Source: Lewinellaceae bacterium
Lineage (GTDB): Bacteria > Bacteroidota > Bacteroidia > Chitinophagales > Saprospiraceae
Direction: 5' to 3'
Assembly: GCA_020636095.1 (NCBI GenBank)
Contig: JACJYN010000006.1
Span: forward strand, 1 to 64,000
Length of the DNA: 64,000 nt
The notes beneath the pieces were generated by a model, which ran no database searches, was not told the DNA's origin, and was given only the letters and a program-made list of their open reading frames with translations. How positions within the stretch are numbered: the stretch's first letter is position 1; each line of letters starts with the position of its first letter. The translations under genes and the position numbers were made by a program. Positions 26,101-33,430 of the stretch are shown one piece after another.

Positions 26101-26510
26101 GCATCGATGGGCTGAATTTTCAGCCGGAGAACGTCTTTGAGGGCCTGGAAACGGGCGAATATGAGGCCACGGTCAGGGATGAAGGCACAGGCTGTGAAAC
26201 CCTCCTTTCGGTGGTGGTGGACCTCATGGTGGGGGTCGAAGCAACCCGGTTCTTCGGCCGGCAGGTGCAGCTGTTCCCCAATCCTACCGAGGGCTATGTA
26301 CGGGTGGAAGTGCGGGGCGCCGGGGATGTCTCTTTCCTGCCGCTTCGCATTTTTGATAAAATGGGACGGATTGTCCGCTTCGGCCGGCTGGTAACTTATG
26401 GGGGATATACTAAAGGAGTCATCTCTCTTTACGGCTTGCCGCCGGGCGCCTATTACCTTCAGTTACTGCACGAAAGATTTCCGGGCTTGTATCCGGTGGT
26501 GAAGCAATGA
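23199..26510 (+). CDS. Large secreted protein with T9SS type A sorting domain
   Basis: About 1,103 residues from ATG 23199, which gives a proper signal peptide (MKRIFLLLLFPVLFSTVEAQ); an upstream start at 23115 would bury it. The N-terminal 600 residues are a beta-rich domain I do not recognise (GRDVAGILPPDPVGDASPTH; VLWDEAAERWLITERT; YPKYGVWHNAYVVTTNE), resembling propeller-like surface proteins. CARDB/Ig-like segments follow, then two SprB-type repeats (ASAEVTNVSEPGQGQGRIVL; GPYSYSIDG, GEYEATVRDEGTGCE). The C-terminus is a T9SS domain (LFPNPTEGYVRVEV, then LPPGAYYLQLL). It is exported through the Sec and type IX pathways to the cell surface or medium; the specific function is unknown. Confidence 0.85.
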   Translation: MKRIFLLLLFPVLFSTVEAQQIYPVETSKAEFLGRSRPLREIPVLPPGKSEEKLKQLFPKEVPNFTFNSPMPTPFADVALPQGPGPWLQPGAQRTPLLTVEPDTVWEAIGRDVAGILPPDPVGDASPTHFIQMANSISGSYLRIYDKNGAILLDMPSLNSLWAEFNALGNGDPIVLWDEAAERWLITERTSRFASNDLLLIAVSETSDPLGSWLAYRFQTPEFPDYPKYGVWHNAYVVTTNEVGGVIPVYALEREAMLAGSEEVGIQRLGIPKFGVGNAFQVVTPVDFDGANPPPAGSPAYVLRLYDDAWEGGQDRVELWEVQIDWLDENNSFLSGPIEIFSAPFESTLCDGSLLNCLPQPNGVLLDALQDIILHRAPYVHFGSHESILLHFAVDADGNNRAGLRWMELRRSGGPWYLHQEGTYAPDDGLNRFAGAIAMDYSGNILMAYTVTGADTYPSLRFTGRRFDDPPGEMTVEEYQFGEGLSSQISNRWGDYASMSVDPANGKDFWFTGEYMRGNGNWGTKIMKAHLRQDSTDAGPSALLRPEDSPSLTAAEPVQVAVRNYGLKTVSAITVSYSVNGGPLTTEVISENLPPGEVYRHTFSATADLEAIGPYAFLIFTSLEGDSARFNDTLRTTIFQLPRKDAAITSIKGLEGLVCDSSRRVDITLANAGADSLFSAMLSYQLNENAAEQLAWTGSLAPAERASIPILLSPLNEGANTFTAAVSLPNGQPDENLDNNSREVLFAASLGNEEAVMQLRTDEYPEETTWELADEAGNLLYSGGPYSQGESLVEERFCLPDACYTFTLFDTFGDGLAGLSPGSFRIVDGAGNTLALLSDANFGNEISLDFCSRFQCTLTIAALVNNESMPGAGDGQILLSQNGGIPPFGYSIDGGATFQSTPEFSSLGAGSYPVLVQDANQCQSDSVLLVGSCNLMASAEVTNVSEPGQGQGRIVLQVSGGLGPYSYSIDGLNFQPENVFEGLETGEYEATVRDEGTGCETLLSVVVDLMVGVEATRFFGRQVQLFPNPTEGYVRVEVRGAGDVSFLPLRIFDKMGRIVRFGRLVTYGGYTKGVISLYGLPPGAYYLQLLHERFPGLYPVVKQ

Positions 26511-26590
26511 TGCCTGTGGAAGTGAGCAGCCATTGATTGAAATTTGAACAAACTCTTATATGTCCGACTACTTACCAGGGGGTAGCCCCC

Positions 26591-28768
26591 TTACAGCACC
26601 CTCAATACGCCCCGCATCGTCTGGTAGTGGCCGGGAAAAGTACAGACGTACATATACATACCCGGCTTTTCCGGCGCTACGAAGTAGATGGTTTCGGAAG
26701 TGCCCGGCCCCAGTAACCGGGAGTGGAAGAGCACCTGGCCGGAATGGGGTACGTAGTCCATCTCCTGGCCTTTCAGCCCCAGGGCCATTGCTGCTTTTCC
26801 GACGATATCGGCGCCGCCGGAGGTGGTGAAGACGATATTGTGAGGCATGTCGTCATTATTGTAGAAAGTGAGCTTCACCTTGCTGCCGGCCTTTACTGTG
26901 AGGCTGCTTTGGTCGTATTTCAGGCCGGGCAGGGTGCTGATGACCAGGCTTTGGCCCGGTTCTCCCCAGCCGGCGGGCATGCGGGTTACATGCTTGGCGG
27001 AAGCTGGTGGCGCGGCGGGCTTAGGGGCAGGCTTATCCTTGAGCGCCTCCCTGGTAGTGGCTGCCGGTTCTTTAGCTTTGGCATGCTCATGCTTTGGCGT
27101 ATCCTCGGTGGGGCGGACGGCCGCTTCGGCCTTCTTTTTCGCCATCCGGTAGCCTTCCACTCTTTCCCGGGCCTGGGCCCGGGCGGCCTCTGAAAGCGCG
27201 GGCCCTTCCGGTAAAGCGTTGAGGGTGTAATAGCCGGTATTGTGCAGCAGGGGGAGGTTGCCATTGTAAGCCTCCAAGCCGTCGGCTTTGATCTCATGAA
27301 TGTACTTCAGGCGCAAGCTATCGATGAGCAGGCGGGCCCGCAGGCCATCATCGGAAACTACGATGCCTCTTATCGGGCAGTTTTGCTGGTTGACCGGCGG
27401 GCTGCCATAGACCGGGTGGTACTTGTAAATGAAGCCCGTAATGGAATAGGAATCGGGGTTGAGGGCGGTATTTTTATCTGCCGGCTGGGTGAATTCCAGT
27501 TCGAATCCATCGGGCATGGCGCGGATGGCTTTCATTTCAAAGGGCACTCTGCCCGTCCACAGCAGGCGTTGCAGGCCAAAGGGCGCCTTCCCGGTAGAGC
27601 CCCACCCCCGGTTGGTCTGCCCAACGAACAGGGAGCCGTCTTTCCCCCAGGCCATGCGCAGCACGCCCGACTGGAAGCCCTCTCTGAAGTTGAAAGCGGC
27701 GCCCTGGTAGGTGTCGCCCACCTTTTCGAGAAATACCCGTATGATCTTACTCTGCCCCTGGTCGCCGATGAATAGCTGCCCGCTGAAAGGGCCGAAAGCC
27801 CCGTCCGTTTCATCGGTGGTGATTTCGGAGGTGGAAATGCCCAGGATGCCGTGGGGCAGCCATACGGCGGGCAATTTTATCTCGGGTAATTCTTCCGCCA
27901 GCTGGAAGAGTGGGGTAGGGGCCTCGTCCTCGATATTTTCCGGTTTAACGGGGCTTTCGCCGGGCCGGGTCAAACGGGGATTCACCCGGTAATAGATGTC
28001 CTCCACTTTAAGGCTTAGAGGCGACTCCGGCAGGCTGGTCCATCGAAGGCCTGCCGGGTGGCCCGTAAAATCTCCTTTCTCCACATGGACCAGCCCTCCG
28101 GAACCCATCCAGTCCCCCTGGTTGTCGGCATAGAAAAACTGCCCGTCGACCATGCCGATGCCACAGGGGGAGCGCATGCCGGTAGCGTATGGCTCCATTT
28201 TTCCATCCGGGCTGATGCGCATCGTCCATCCGCGCCAGGGTACCCGGCTTTCGCCCCGCCACCATTCCACATCGCCAAAGGCCACATTTCCGGTGACGAA
28301 CATGCTTCCGTCTTCCGCCACCACCGGACCGAAAGAATACTCGTGATAATGGCCCGAAATAGGCCAGGCGTATACGGTTTCGTAGAGGTCGGCCCGGCCG
28401 TCGCCATTTTCGTCCACAAGTTTGGTGAGTTCTCCCCGCTGGGCCATGAAAAAAGCGCCGTCCCGGTAGGCCAGCCCCAGTATCTCATGGAGGCCGCTGG
28501 CAAAAAGCCGATAGTACGGTTGGCTTCCTCCGCTCATGTAGGGGTTCTCAATAATGTATACGTCTCCCCTTCTGGTCGAAGCAGCAATATTGCCATTGGG
28601 CAGCGTGGCCAGCCCGCCTACCTCGAGTTCTACCCCCTCCGGCGCCGGCAGGGTTATCATGGAATAATAATCGCTTTCCATCGGCAGGATGGGTTCTTCC
28701 TGAGCGGCGAGGGTGGGAAGCAAGCCGATAAAACATCCAAAGATCAAATTCTTTTTTTTCGTCATCAT
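26591..28768 (-). CDS. Soluble glucose/sorbosone dehydrogenase-like protein with C-terminal cupredoxin domain
   Basis: A 725-residue exported protein (signal peptide MMTKKKNLIFGCFIGLLPTL, then AAQEE). The central region is a six-bladed PQQ-type propeller like that of soluble glucose/sorbosone dehydrogenases (GLATLPNGNIAASTRRGDVY; ENGDGRADLYETVY; AWGKDGSLFVGQTNRGWGS). A Pro/Ala/Lys linker near residues 560-600 leads to an azurin/auracyanin-like type 1 copper domain (residues about 605-725) with ligand candidates His in DDMPHNIVF and Cys, His and Met in YVCTFPGHYQTMRG. An internal electron-transfer fusion is inferred. It is the last gene of a three-gene minus-strand operon with a DUF1080 protein and a beta-helix lipoprotein. 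Confidence 0.82.
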   Translation of the reverse strand: MMTKKKNLIFGCFIGLLPTLAAQEEPILPMESDYYSMITLPAPEGVELEVGGLATLPNGNIAASTRRGDVYIIENPYMSGGSQPYYRLFASGLHEILGLAYRDGAFFMAQRGELTKLVDENGDGRADLYETVYAWPISGHYHEYSFGPVVAEDGSMFVTGNVAFGDVEWWRGESRVPWRGWTMRISPDGKMEPYATGMRSPCGIGMVDGQFFYADNQGDWMGSGGLVHVEKGDFTGHPAGLRWTSLPESPLSLKVEDIYYRVNPRLTRPGESPVKPENIEDEAPTPLFQLAEELPEIKLPAVWLPHGILGISTSEITTDETDGAFGPFSGQLFIGDQGQSKIIRVFLEKVGDTYQGAAFNFREGFQSGVLRMAWGKDGSLFVGQTNRGWGSTGKAPFGLQRLLWTGRVPFEMKAIRAMPDGFELEFTQPADKNTALNPDSYSITGFIYKYHPVYGSPPVNQQNCPIRGIVVSDDGLRARLLIDSLRLKYIHEIKADGLEAYNGNLPLLHNTGYYTLNALPEGPALSEAARAQARERVEGYRMAKKKAEAAVRPTEDTPKHEHAKAKEPAATTREALKDKPAPKPAAPPASAKHVTRMPAGWGEPGQSLVISTLPGLKYDQSSLTVKAGSKVKLTFYNNDDMPHNIVFTTSGGADIVGKAAMALGLKGQEMDYVPHSGQVLFHSRLLGPGTSETIYFVAPEKPGMYMYVCTFPGHYQTMRGVLRVL

Positions 28769-28827
28769 TCTGATTTACTATAGCTTTCGAACAATTCGTT
28801 CAGCCTGATGCAATTTGCATCCTTCTC

Positions 28828-30678
28828 CTACCACACCAACTGATACGCCACCACTTGAATCCCTTCCAGCAGAACCAACAGTTCCTGCCCCCCCTGCACA
28901 TCGCGGAGGATAGGGCTGAAAGCCACTTTTTCCGGTAGTTTGATGTAATATCGTTGATCTACAGCATAGGTGTTATTGGGCATTTTGTCAATTTTCTGCC
29001 CGGCGGCCAGCCGGAAGTACAGGCCCGGCGGCGCTTCGCCGAGCAACTCTATTTTTCTCTCCAGCAGTTTCCCTCCCTCCGCGGGCGTGAGTTGATCAGC
29101 GGCCTTCATGTTGTAGGCTTCGTAATAAAAGGTAGGTTGCCTTTTTTCGTCGAGGCGATAACCCCCGGGGCGGAAATGAGCCGGCGCCTCTACCTCCAGC
29201 GGCCAGGGCGCCAGGGCGGAGGGCAGGAGCGCTAAGGCGGGAGCATCCTGTAGCGGCAATACGCTGCCCATCGGGCGGGCGCTGCCGTCACCCCGGCTGT
29301 GCCACATGGGGGTGACATCGAGAAAGCCGGATTTCCAAACCTGAAACAGAGCGCCGGACTGCAGGTTATAAGAATAACTGACTCGTTCCGGGAAGCCTAC
29401 CGAGATGGCGTGGGGTATCCGGTGAGCGGTGCTGTCGGCTGGCCCCTGAAAGTCAATAAAACTGCGCAACACGGCCGGTTCAGGCTGGAAATGAGCGTAT
29501 ATGGGGTTGGCCGCTTGTGAGTCAGGAGGCAGGCTGCCTTCGGCGTGTAAGGCCTGGCGGCGAAGCCCCGGCCCGGCGACGAAGAGCCCCAGCCCGTTGG
29601 CGTACCAGGATTCCTGTTTGGCGTACCGCACTTCCAGCTGATGGCTTCCGGCCGGCAAGGTTATACTTTGGGCGCGCATATTACGCCCGGGGCCGAGGAG
29701 GGGTTGGCCGTTTATGGCCAGGCTGCCCCAGCCGAAGGCATTCAGCGAAAAGTCATAACGCCCGGCTGCGGTAAGAAGCAGTTCGCCCCGGAAGCGAAGG
29801 GCGAACCCCTCATTGGCCCTGGCTATTTCCTGCGTGAGCAGAGGGCTCTCGCCCGCCCGTTTGGGTGACAGGCCTTCCAATTGGAGGTTATCCTCCCTGG
29901 TTTCATACAATTCGTATCGGAGCTTTTCCAATTTCAGCGGGGCGGCGCCGAAGGTGCGGTAGCGGATATTGCGGAAGGCTATGGCGCCATGGTCGCCCTG
30001 AATGAGCAAAGGGCCGAGCGGGCCTTCTGTTGTACCGCCGCCGCGGGTAGGCCCGGTCAGCTCGAGATTCTCGTGAAGGAGCACGCCATTTAGTTTTACA
30101 TAAAACAGCCGGGCGTTGGCGGTTTTGTGCCCGTAGCTGTCAAACCGGGGCGCCTGGAAGGAAACTTCCAGTTTTTGCCATAAGCCGGGCGCCCGGCAGG
30201 CATTCATTCGGGGAGCATAGCCCTGGTATCCCTGTTTTCCTTCGGGCAGGCTGTCATCCCAACGTTCGTAGATGCCTCCGCAGTCCCCGAAGCCTGGATG
30301 CTGAACGCCCCAGCTGTCGAGCAACTGCAATTCGTACCTTCCCTGAAGGTAAATACCGGAATTGGAATGCCGGGACATCATAAACTCCAATTCCAGGTCT
30401 ATATCGCCATGCTCCATTACGGTGGCCAGGTTGGCGCGTTGCTTTTCGGTGGGCTGATTGACTAGTATGCCAGTTCCTTTTTCCGTTCTAAAGGTATCGT
30501 CCTTGTCTAAAACGGCGGCTACTCCACCTACGGACGACCAGTTCTTACCGGTAGGTAGAAAGGCGGAAAGGCCATCCGTCGGGAGGTTGGAAAATTCCTG
30601 GCCATGTAGTTCTGCCTCCCTAAATGTGGAAAAAAAAACGACAAAAATGAGGAAAGGCAATAAAAGGCTTTTATTCAT
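28828..30678 (-). CDS. DUF1080 (3-keto-disaccharide hydrolase-type) protein with PA14-like segment
   Basis: A 616-residue secreted protein with an N-terminal signal peptide (MNKSLLLPFLIFVVFFSTF). Residues about 55-235 form a DUF1080 jelly roll: DIDLELEFMMSRHSNSGIYL, GRYELQLLDSWG, NACRAPGLWQKLEVSFQAP, FYVKLNGVLLHENLELTGP and GPLLIQGDHGAIAFRNIRYR. A PA14-like part follows (FRGELLLTAAGRYDFSLNAF; GSHQLEVRYAKQESW). Some DUF1080 proteins hydrolyse 3-keto-glycosides; whether this one does is not known. It sits 44 bp after the beta-helix gene and 59 bp before the cupredoxin-dehydrogenase gene. That pairing of oxidation and 3-keto hydrolysis suggests periplasmic sugar oxidation. Confidence 0.85.
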   Translation of the reverse strand: MNKSLLLPFLIFVVFFSTFREAELHGQEFSNLPTDGLSAFLPTGKNWSSVGGVAAVLDKDDTFRTEKGTGILVNQPTEKQRANLATVMEHGDIDLELEFMMSRHSNSGIYLQGRYELQLLDSWGVQHPGFGDCGGIYERWDDSLPEGKQGYQGYAPRMNACRAPGLWQKLEVSFQAPRFDSYGHKTANARLFYVKLNGVLLHENLELTGPTRGGGTTEGPLGPLLIQGDHGAIAFRNIRYRTFGAAPLKLEKLRYELYETREDNLQLEGLSPKRAGESPLLTQEIARANEGFALRFRGELLLTAAGRYDFSLNAFGWGSLAINGQPLLGPGRNMRAQSITLPAGSHQLEVRYAKQESWYANGLGLFVAGPGLRRQALHAEGSLPPDSQAANPIYAHFQPEPAVLRSFIDFQGPADSTAHRIPHAISVGFPERVSYSYNLQSGALFQVWKSGFLDVTPMWHSRGDGSARPMGSVLPLQDAPALALLPSALAPWPLEVEAPAHFRPGGYRLDEKRQPTFYYEAYNMKAADQLTPAEGGKLLERKIELLGEAPPGLYFRLAAGQKIDKMPNNTYAVDQRYYIKLPEKVAFSPILRDVQGGQELLVLLEGIQVVAYQLVW

Positions 30679-30722
30679 TAGTGATTTGCTTTAAGCGTGA
30701 TCGTTGGTTGCTTCATCGGGCA

Positions 30723-32999
30723 CTACTTCAACTTTTCCATGTGAAAGGACAAGGTGGCAAACCCACCCGCCTCAAAGTGCTCGATCTCAAAAGTATGGCG
30801 CCCGGACAATTCGAGGACGGCCTCGTCGGTGGCGGGCTCGTGTATATCCCAATGGCCGATTACCAGTTGGCCGTCTGCATAGAAGCGCAGGCCGTCATCA
30901 CTGGTAATGGACACCTTGTACTGGCCCGGTGTTATTTCAAAGGTAGTCGAAGCAAAAGTGGCAAAGCGGTCGGCGTTGATCTTCGGGGCGGGCTTTTCCC
31001 ACCAGGCGTAGGCCAGCTCACGCACCTGCTCTTCGGCATCGGGCTTTTGTTCCTTCAATTGGCGGAAAGCTTCATAGTTGCTTAAGGGGTGGGTATTTTC
31101 AGTGTATTCATAAAAGCGCACGTTCCAGTCCAGTTCTTTTTCGAAGCGGTAAAAGCGGAAGGGAACGTTGGCCCCCCGCTTCCATTTTTCACCGAATTGG
31201 CTGGTAACTTCCTCCCCGGTGAATTCGAGCTCCAGTTTCAATTCCTCGCTTGCCGAATCGCGCAGGGCGGACACGGTAGCCGGGAAGGCGCCTGTTTTAG
31301 GGTTTACACTGATAAAACCCTGGCTACCGTTGAGGCGCCAGTTGCCTTGAGGCCCCAGCAGGAGGAAGGTGTAGAGGCTGTCCTTGACATCGCGCAGCCA
31401 GATGGAAGGGCGGAGGAAGTCATAAGGCCCCCACTCATCGATGAGGATGAAGCTGCGGCCCCGGGGGCGCCCTTCCGGCAGCAGGGCGTCCACGCCATCG
31501 GGCAAGGGCTGGGGCTCAAAAGCTTCCACAGGCGCGAGGTCACGGGCCAGGCCCGGCCAGGCCTCGAGTTCTTCCTGCAAAGGAGCTTCGCTGATCCTGT
31601 TTTTGTTTTTAAAAGCTGCCGCATCGCCCCATTTATCGGGTTGGCAAATATCATTCTTCACCAGGAAAAATTGGGGATTGGGCTGCTCGGCCACCAATAA
31701 TTTTTCAAAGTTGTAAAACTGGTTGTCATCGTTGATGGCCACTTTGGCTGTTCCGGATATCTTGAGCGGAATCTTAACATCCACAAAGTAATTGTGCTGA
31801 ATCTCGTAGTTGCGGCTGGAAACATCCCTGGCCTGGGAAAAGCCCCAATCCTCCGGCTGGCTGGCGCGTTCCCAGAGCTGAATGCCGATATTGTCTCCGG
31901 CGAAATAATTGCGGATAATAGCGTTGTCCTGCCCGTGCTCGATAGCAACGCCGTGCTGACACTCGCAGATCGTATTGCCGGTAATGAGTGTTCCGAAACT
32001 ATACCCTCCCCAAACGCCGTACGTGCATTCTTCCAGCCGGTTATTGGCCAGAATGTTGCGGCTGAAGGTCACCTCGATTCCATTGGTTGGCGCGTGGGAA
32101 AAATCATTGCCGAAGATGATGTTATCATTACAACCCCCCTCGCCGCTGTCCATCGTGGATTGCCCGGCCCAGAGGAAAAAGCCGTCGCCGGAGTGGGTAG
32201 CGGAGTTGAAGGCGAAGGTATTGTTGCTGCTTTGTTCATAACAGAGAATGCCCGCCGAGTCCTGCCCGCGGCTGTAGAAGCCGTGGCTGTAGCCTCTTAC
32301 GTTCCAGTCGAGGCGGTTGTGCATCACCCGGTTGTTGCTGGAACGGTAAAGGCCGATGCCGATGCCGGAGTTGAAGTGGATGGAGTTGTTGTAGAACAGG
32401 CCGTTGTCGCACCGGGAGATCATTAGCCCGTTTTGCCCGCCGGTGACAGTAAGGTGGCGAACGGTAGCTGCATTGCAATTTTTCAGGTAGAGGGCGGCGC
32501 CATAGTCCAGCCATTCATCCGCTTCATTATTGTGGTAACTCAGCCAGTCGGACAGGTCTTCCCGCTCGCGGGTACTCTGCAGGCGCTGCCGGTAGTTATA
32601 ACTGAGGTCACAGCGTTCGATGAGCAGGCTGTCGGTATTTTCGGCCATCACCGCCACCTTGTAACCTCTGGCCTTGAGGTTTCGGATGGTAACATGGCGG
32701 CTGTTACGCACCAGGACCGCCACGCCGGAATATTCATCGGGCCGTTCATTTTTGGAGGCGCCATTCAATTGCGCGCCGCTGAAATCAACGACGATATCAT
32801 TTCCTTCGATTACGATAAGGGGCTGGCCGAGGCTGTCAGCGCCCGGGAGGTCATAGGCGCCGGGCACGATGGTTGTGCTGGACGTGATGAGCAGGCCCGC
32901 CTGCAGAGACAAGAACGGCGCCTGGGTGGGTTGGCTATGGCAGGAGGCCAAGCCTATGGCTAATCCCAAAAGGAAGGGGAGCAACACACTTCTGGGCAT
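30723..32999 (-). CDS. Lipoprotein with right-handed parallel beta-helix (NosD-like) and PA14 domain
   Basis: A 758-residue lipoprotein: signal MPRSVLLPFLLGLAIGLASC, with a lipobox ending LASC. Residues about 60-430 are a NosD/pectate-lyase-type parallel beta-helix with many NN-containing turns (NSRHVTIRNLKARGYKVAVM; GNTICECQHGVAIEHGQDNA; RNYFAGDNIGIQLWERASQP). Near residue 660-755 is a PA14-like domain (ITPGQYKVSITSDDGLRFYA, LSGRHTFEIEHFEAGG). These architectures bind or process polysaccharides; the exact activity is unknown. It is the first gene of the three-gene operon. Confidence 0.85.
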   Translation of the reverse strand: MPRSVLLPFLLGLAIGLASCHSQPTQAPFLSLQAGLLITSSTTIVPGAYDLPGADSLGQPLIVIEGNDIVVDFSGAQLNGASKNERPDEYSGVAVLVRNSRHVTIRNLKARGYKVAVMAENTDSLLIERCDLSYNYRQRLQSTREREDLSDWLSYHNNEADEWLDYGAALYLKNCNAATVRHLTVTGGQNGLMISRCDNGLFYNNSIHFNSGIGIGLYRSSNNRVMHNRLDWNVRGYSHGFYSRGQDSAGILCYEQSSNNTFAFNSATHSGDGFFLWAGQSTMDSGEGGCNDNIIFGNDFSHAPTNGIEVTFSRNILANNRLEECTYGVWGGYSFGTLITGNTICECQHGVAIEHGQDNAIIRNYFAGDNIGIQLWERASQPEDWGFSQARDVSSRNYEIQHNYFVDVKIPLKISGTAKVAINDDNQFYNFEKLLVAEQPNPQFFLVKNDICQPDKWGDAAAFKNKNRISEAPLQEELEAWPGLARDLAPVEAFEPQPLPDGVDALLPEGRPRGRSFILIDEWGPYDFLRPSIWLRDVKDSLYTFLLLGPQGNWRLNGSQGFISVNPKTGAFPATVSALRDSASEELKLELEFTGEEVTSQFGEKWKRGANVPFRFYRFEKELDWNVRFYEYTENTHPLSNYEAFRQLKEQKPDAEEQVRELAYAWWEKPAPKINADRFATFASTTFEITPGQYKVSITSDDGLRFYADGQLVIGHWDIHEPATDEAVLELSGRHTFEIEHFEAGGFATLSFHMEKLK

Positions 33000-33125
33000 T
33001 TTTAAAAAGTTTTGTTTTTCGTTTCGTTCTGTTGGCTAAAGTTAATAAACCGGGGGCGGTTATGGAAACCTGGCCGGTTTATTAACGTAAGGTGACGCCT
33101 CCACCACAAGCTCCCGGTAGGAAAA

Positions 33126-33430
33126 GAGGTGTCGCCTTCAATTGGGGGAAGCGACACCTCTTTGCCGGCGGGGGTGATAGGGGGAGGTGTCACTTCAATT
33201 ATTGGGGGAAGCGACACCTCTTTGCCGGTGGGGGGGATGGGGGGAGGCGTCACTTCAATTATTGGGGGGAAGCGACACCTCTTTTCCTACCGGGGGTGAT
33301 AGGGGGAGGTGTCACTTCAATTATTGGGGGAAGCGACACCTCTTTGCCGGCGGGGGGGATAGGGGGAGGCGTCACTTCAATTGGGGGGAAGCGACACCTC
33401 TTTTCCGGTGGGGGTGATAGGGGGAGGCGT
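33126..33430. repeat. Tandem array of about 60-bp units abutting the M49 peptidase stop codon
   Basis: Units start at 33126, 33185, 33245, 33307 and 33367, with a partial one at 33425 (58-62 bp each). Each has AGGYGTCACTTCAATT, a G-run, AAGCGACACCTCTT and a G-rich stretch, so GGTGTC and GACACC form a short inverted repeat. The partial unit merges with the complement of the peptidase's last codons and stop (TCACTTCA), suggesting that the array grew from the gene's 3' end. It separates the peptidase from the beta-helix operon. Open frames across it are an artefact of its period. Confidence 0.9.
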
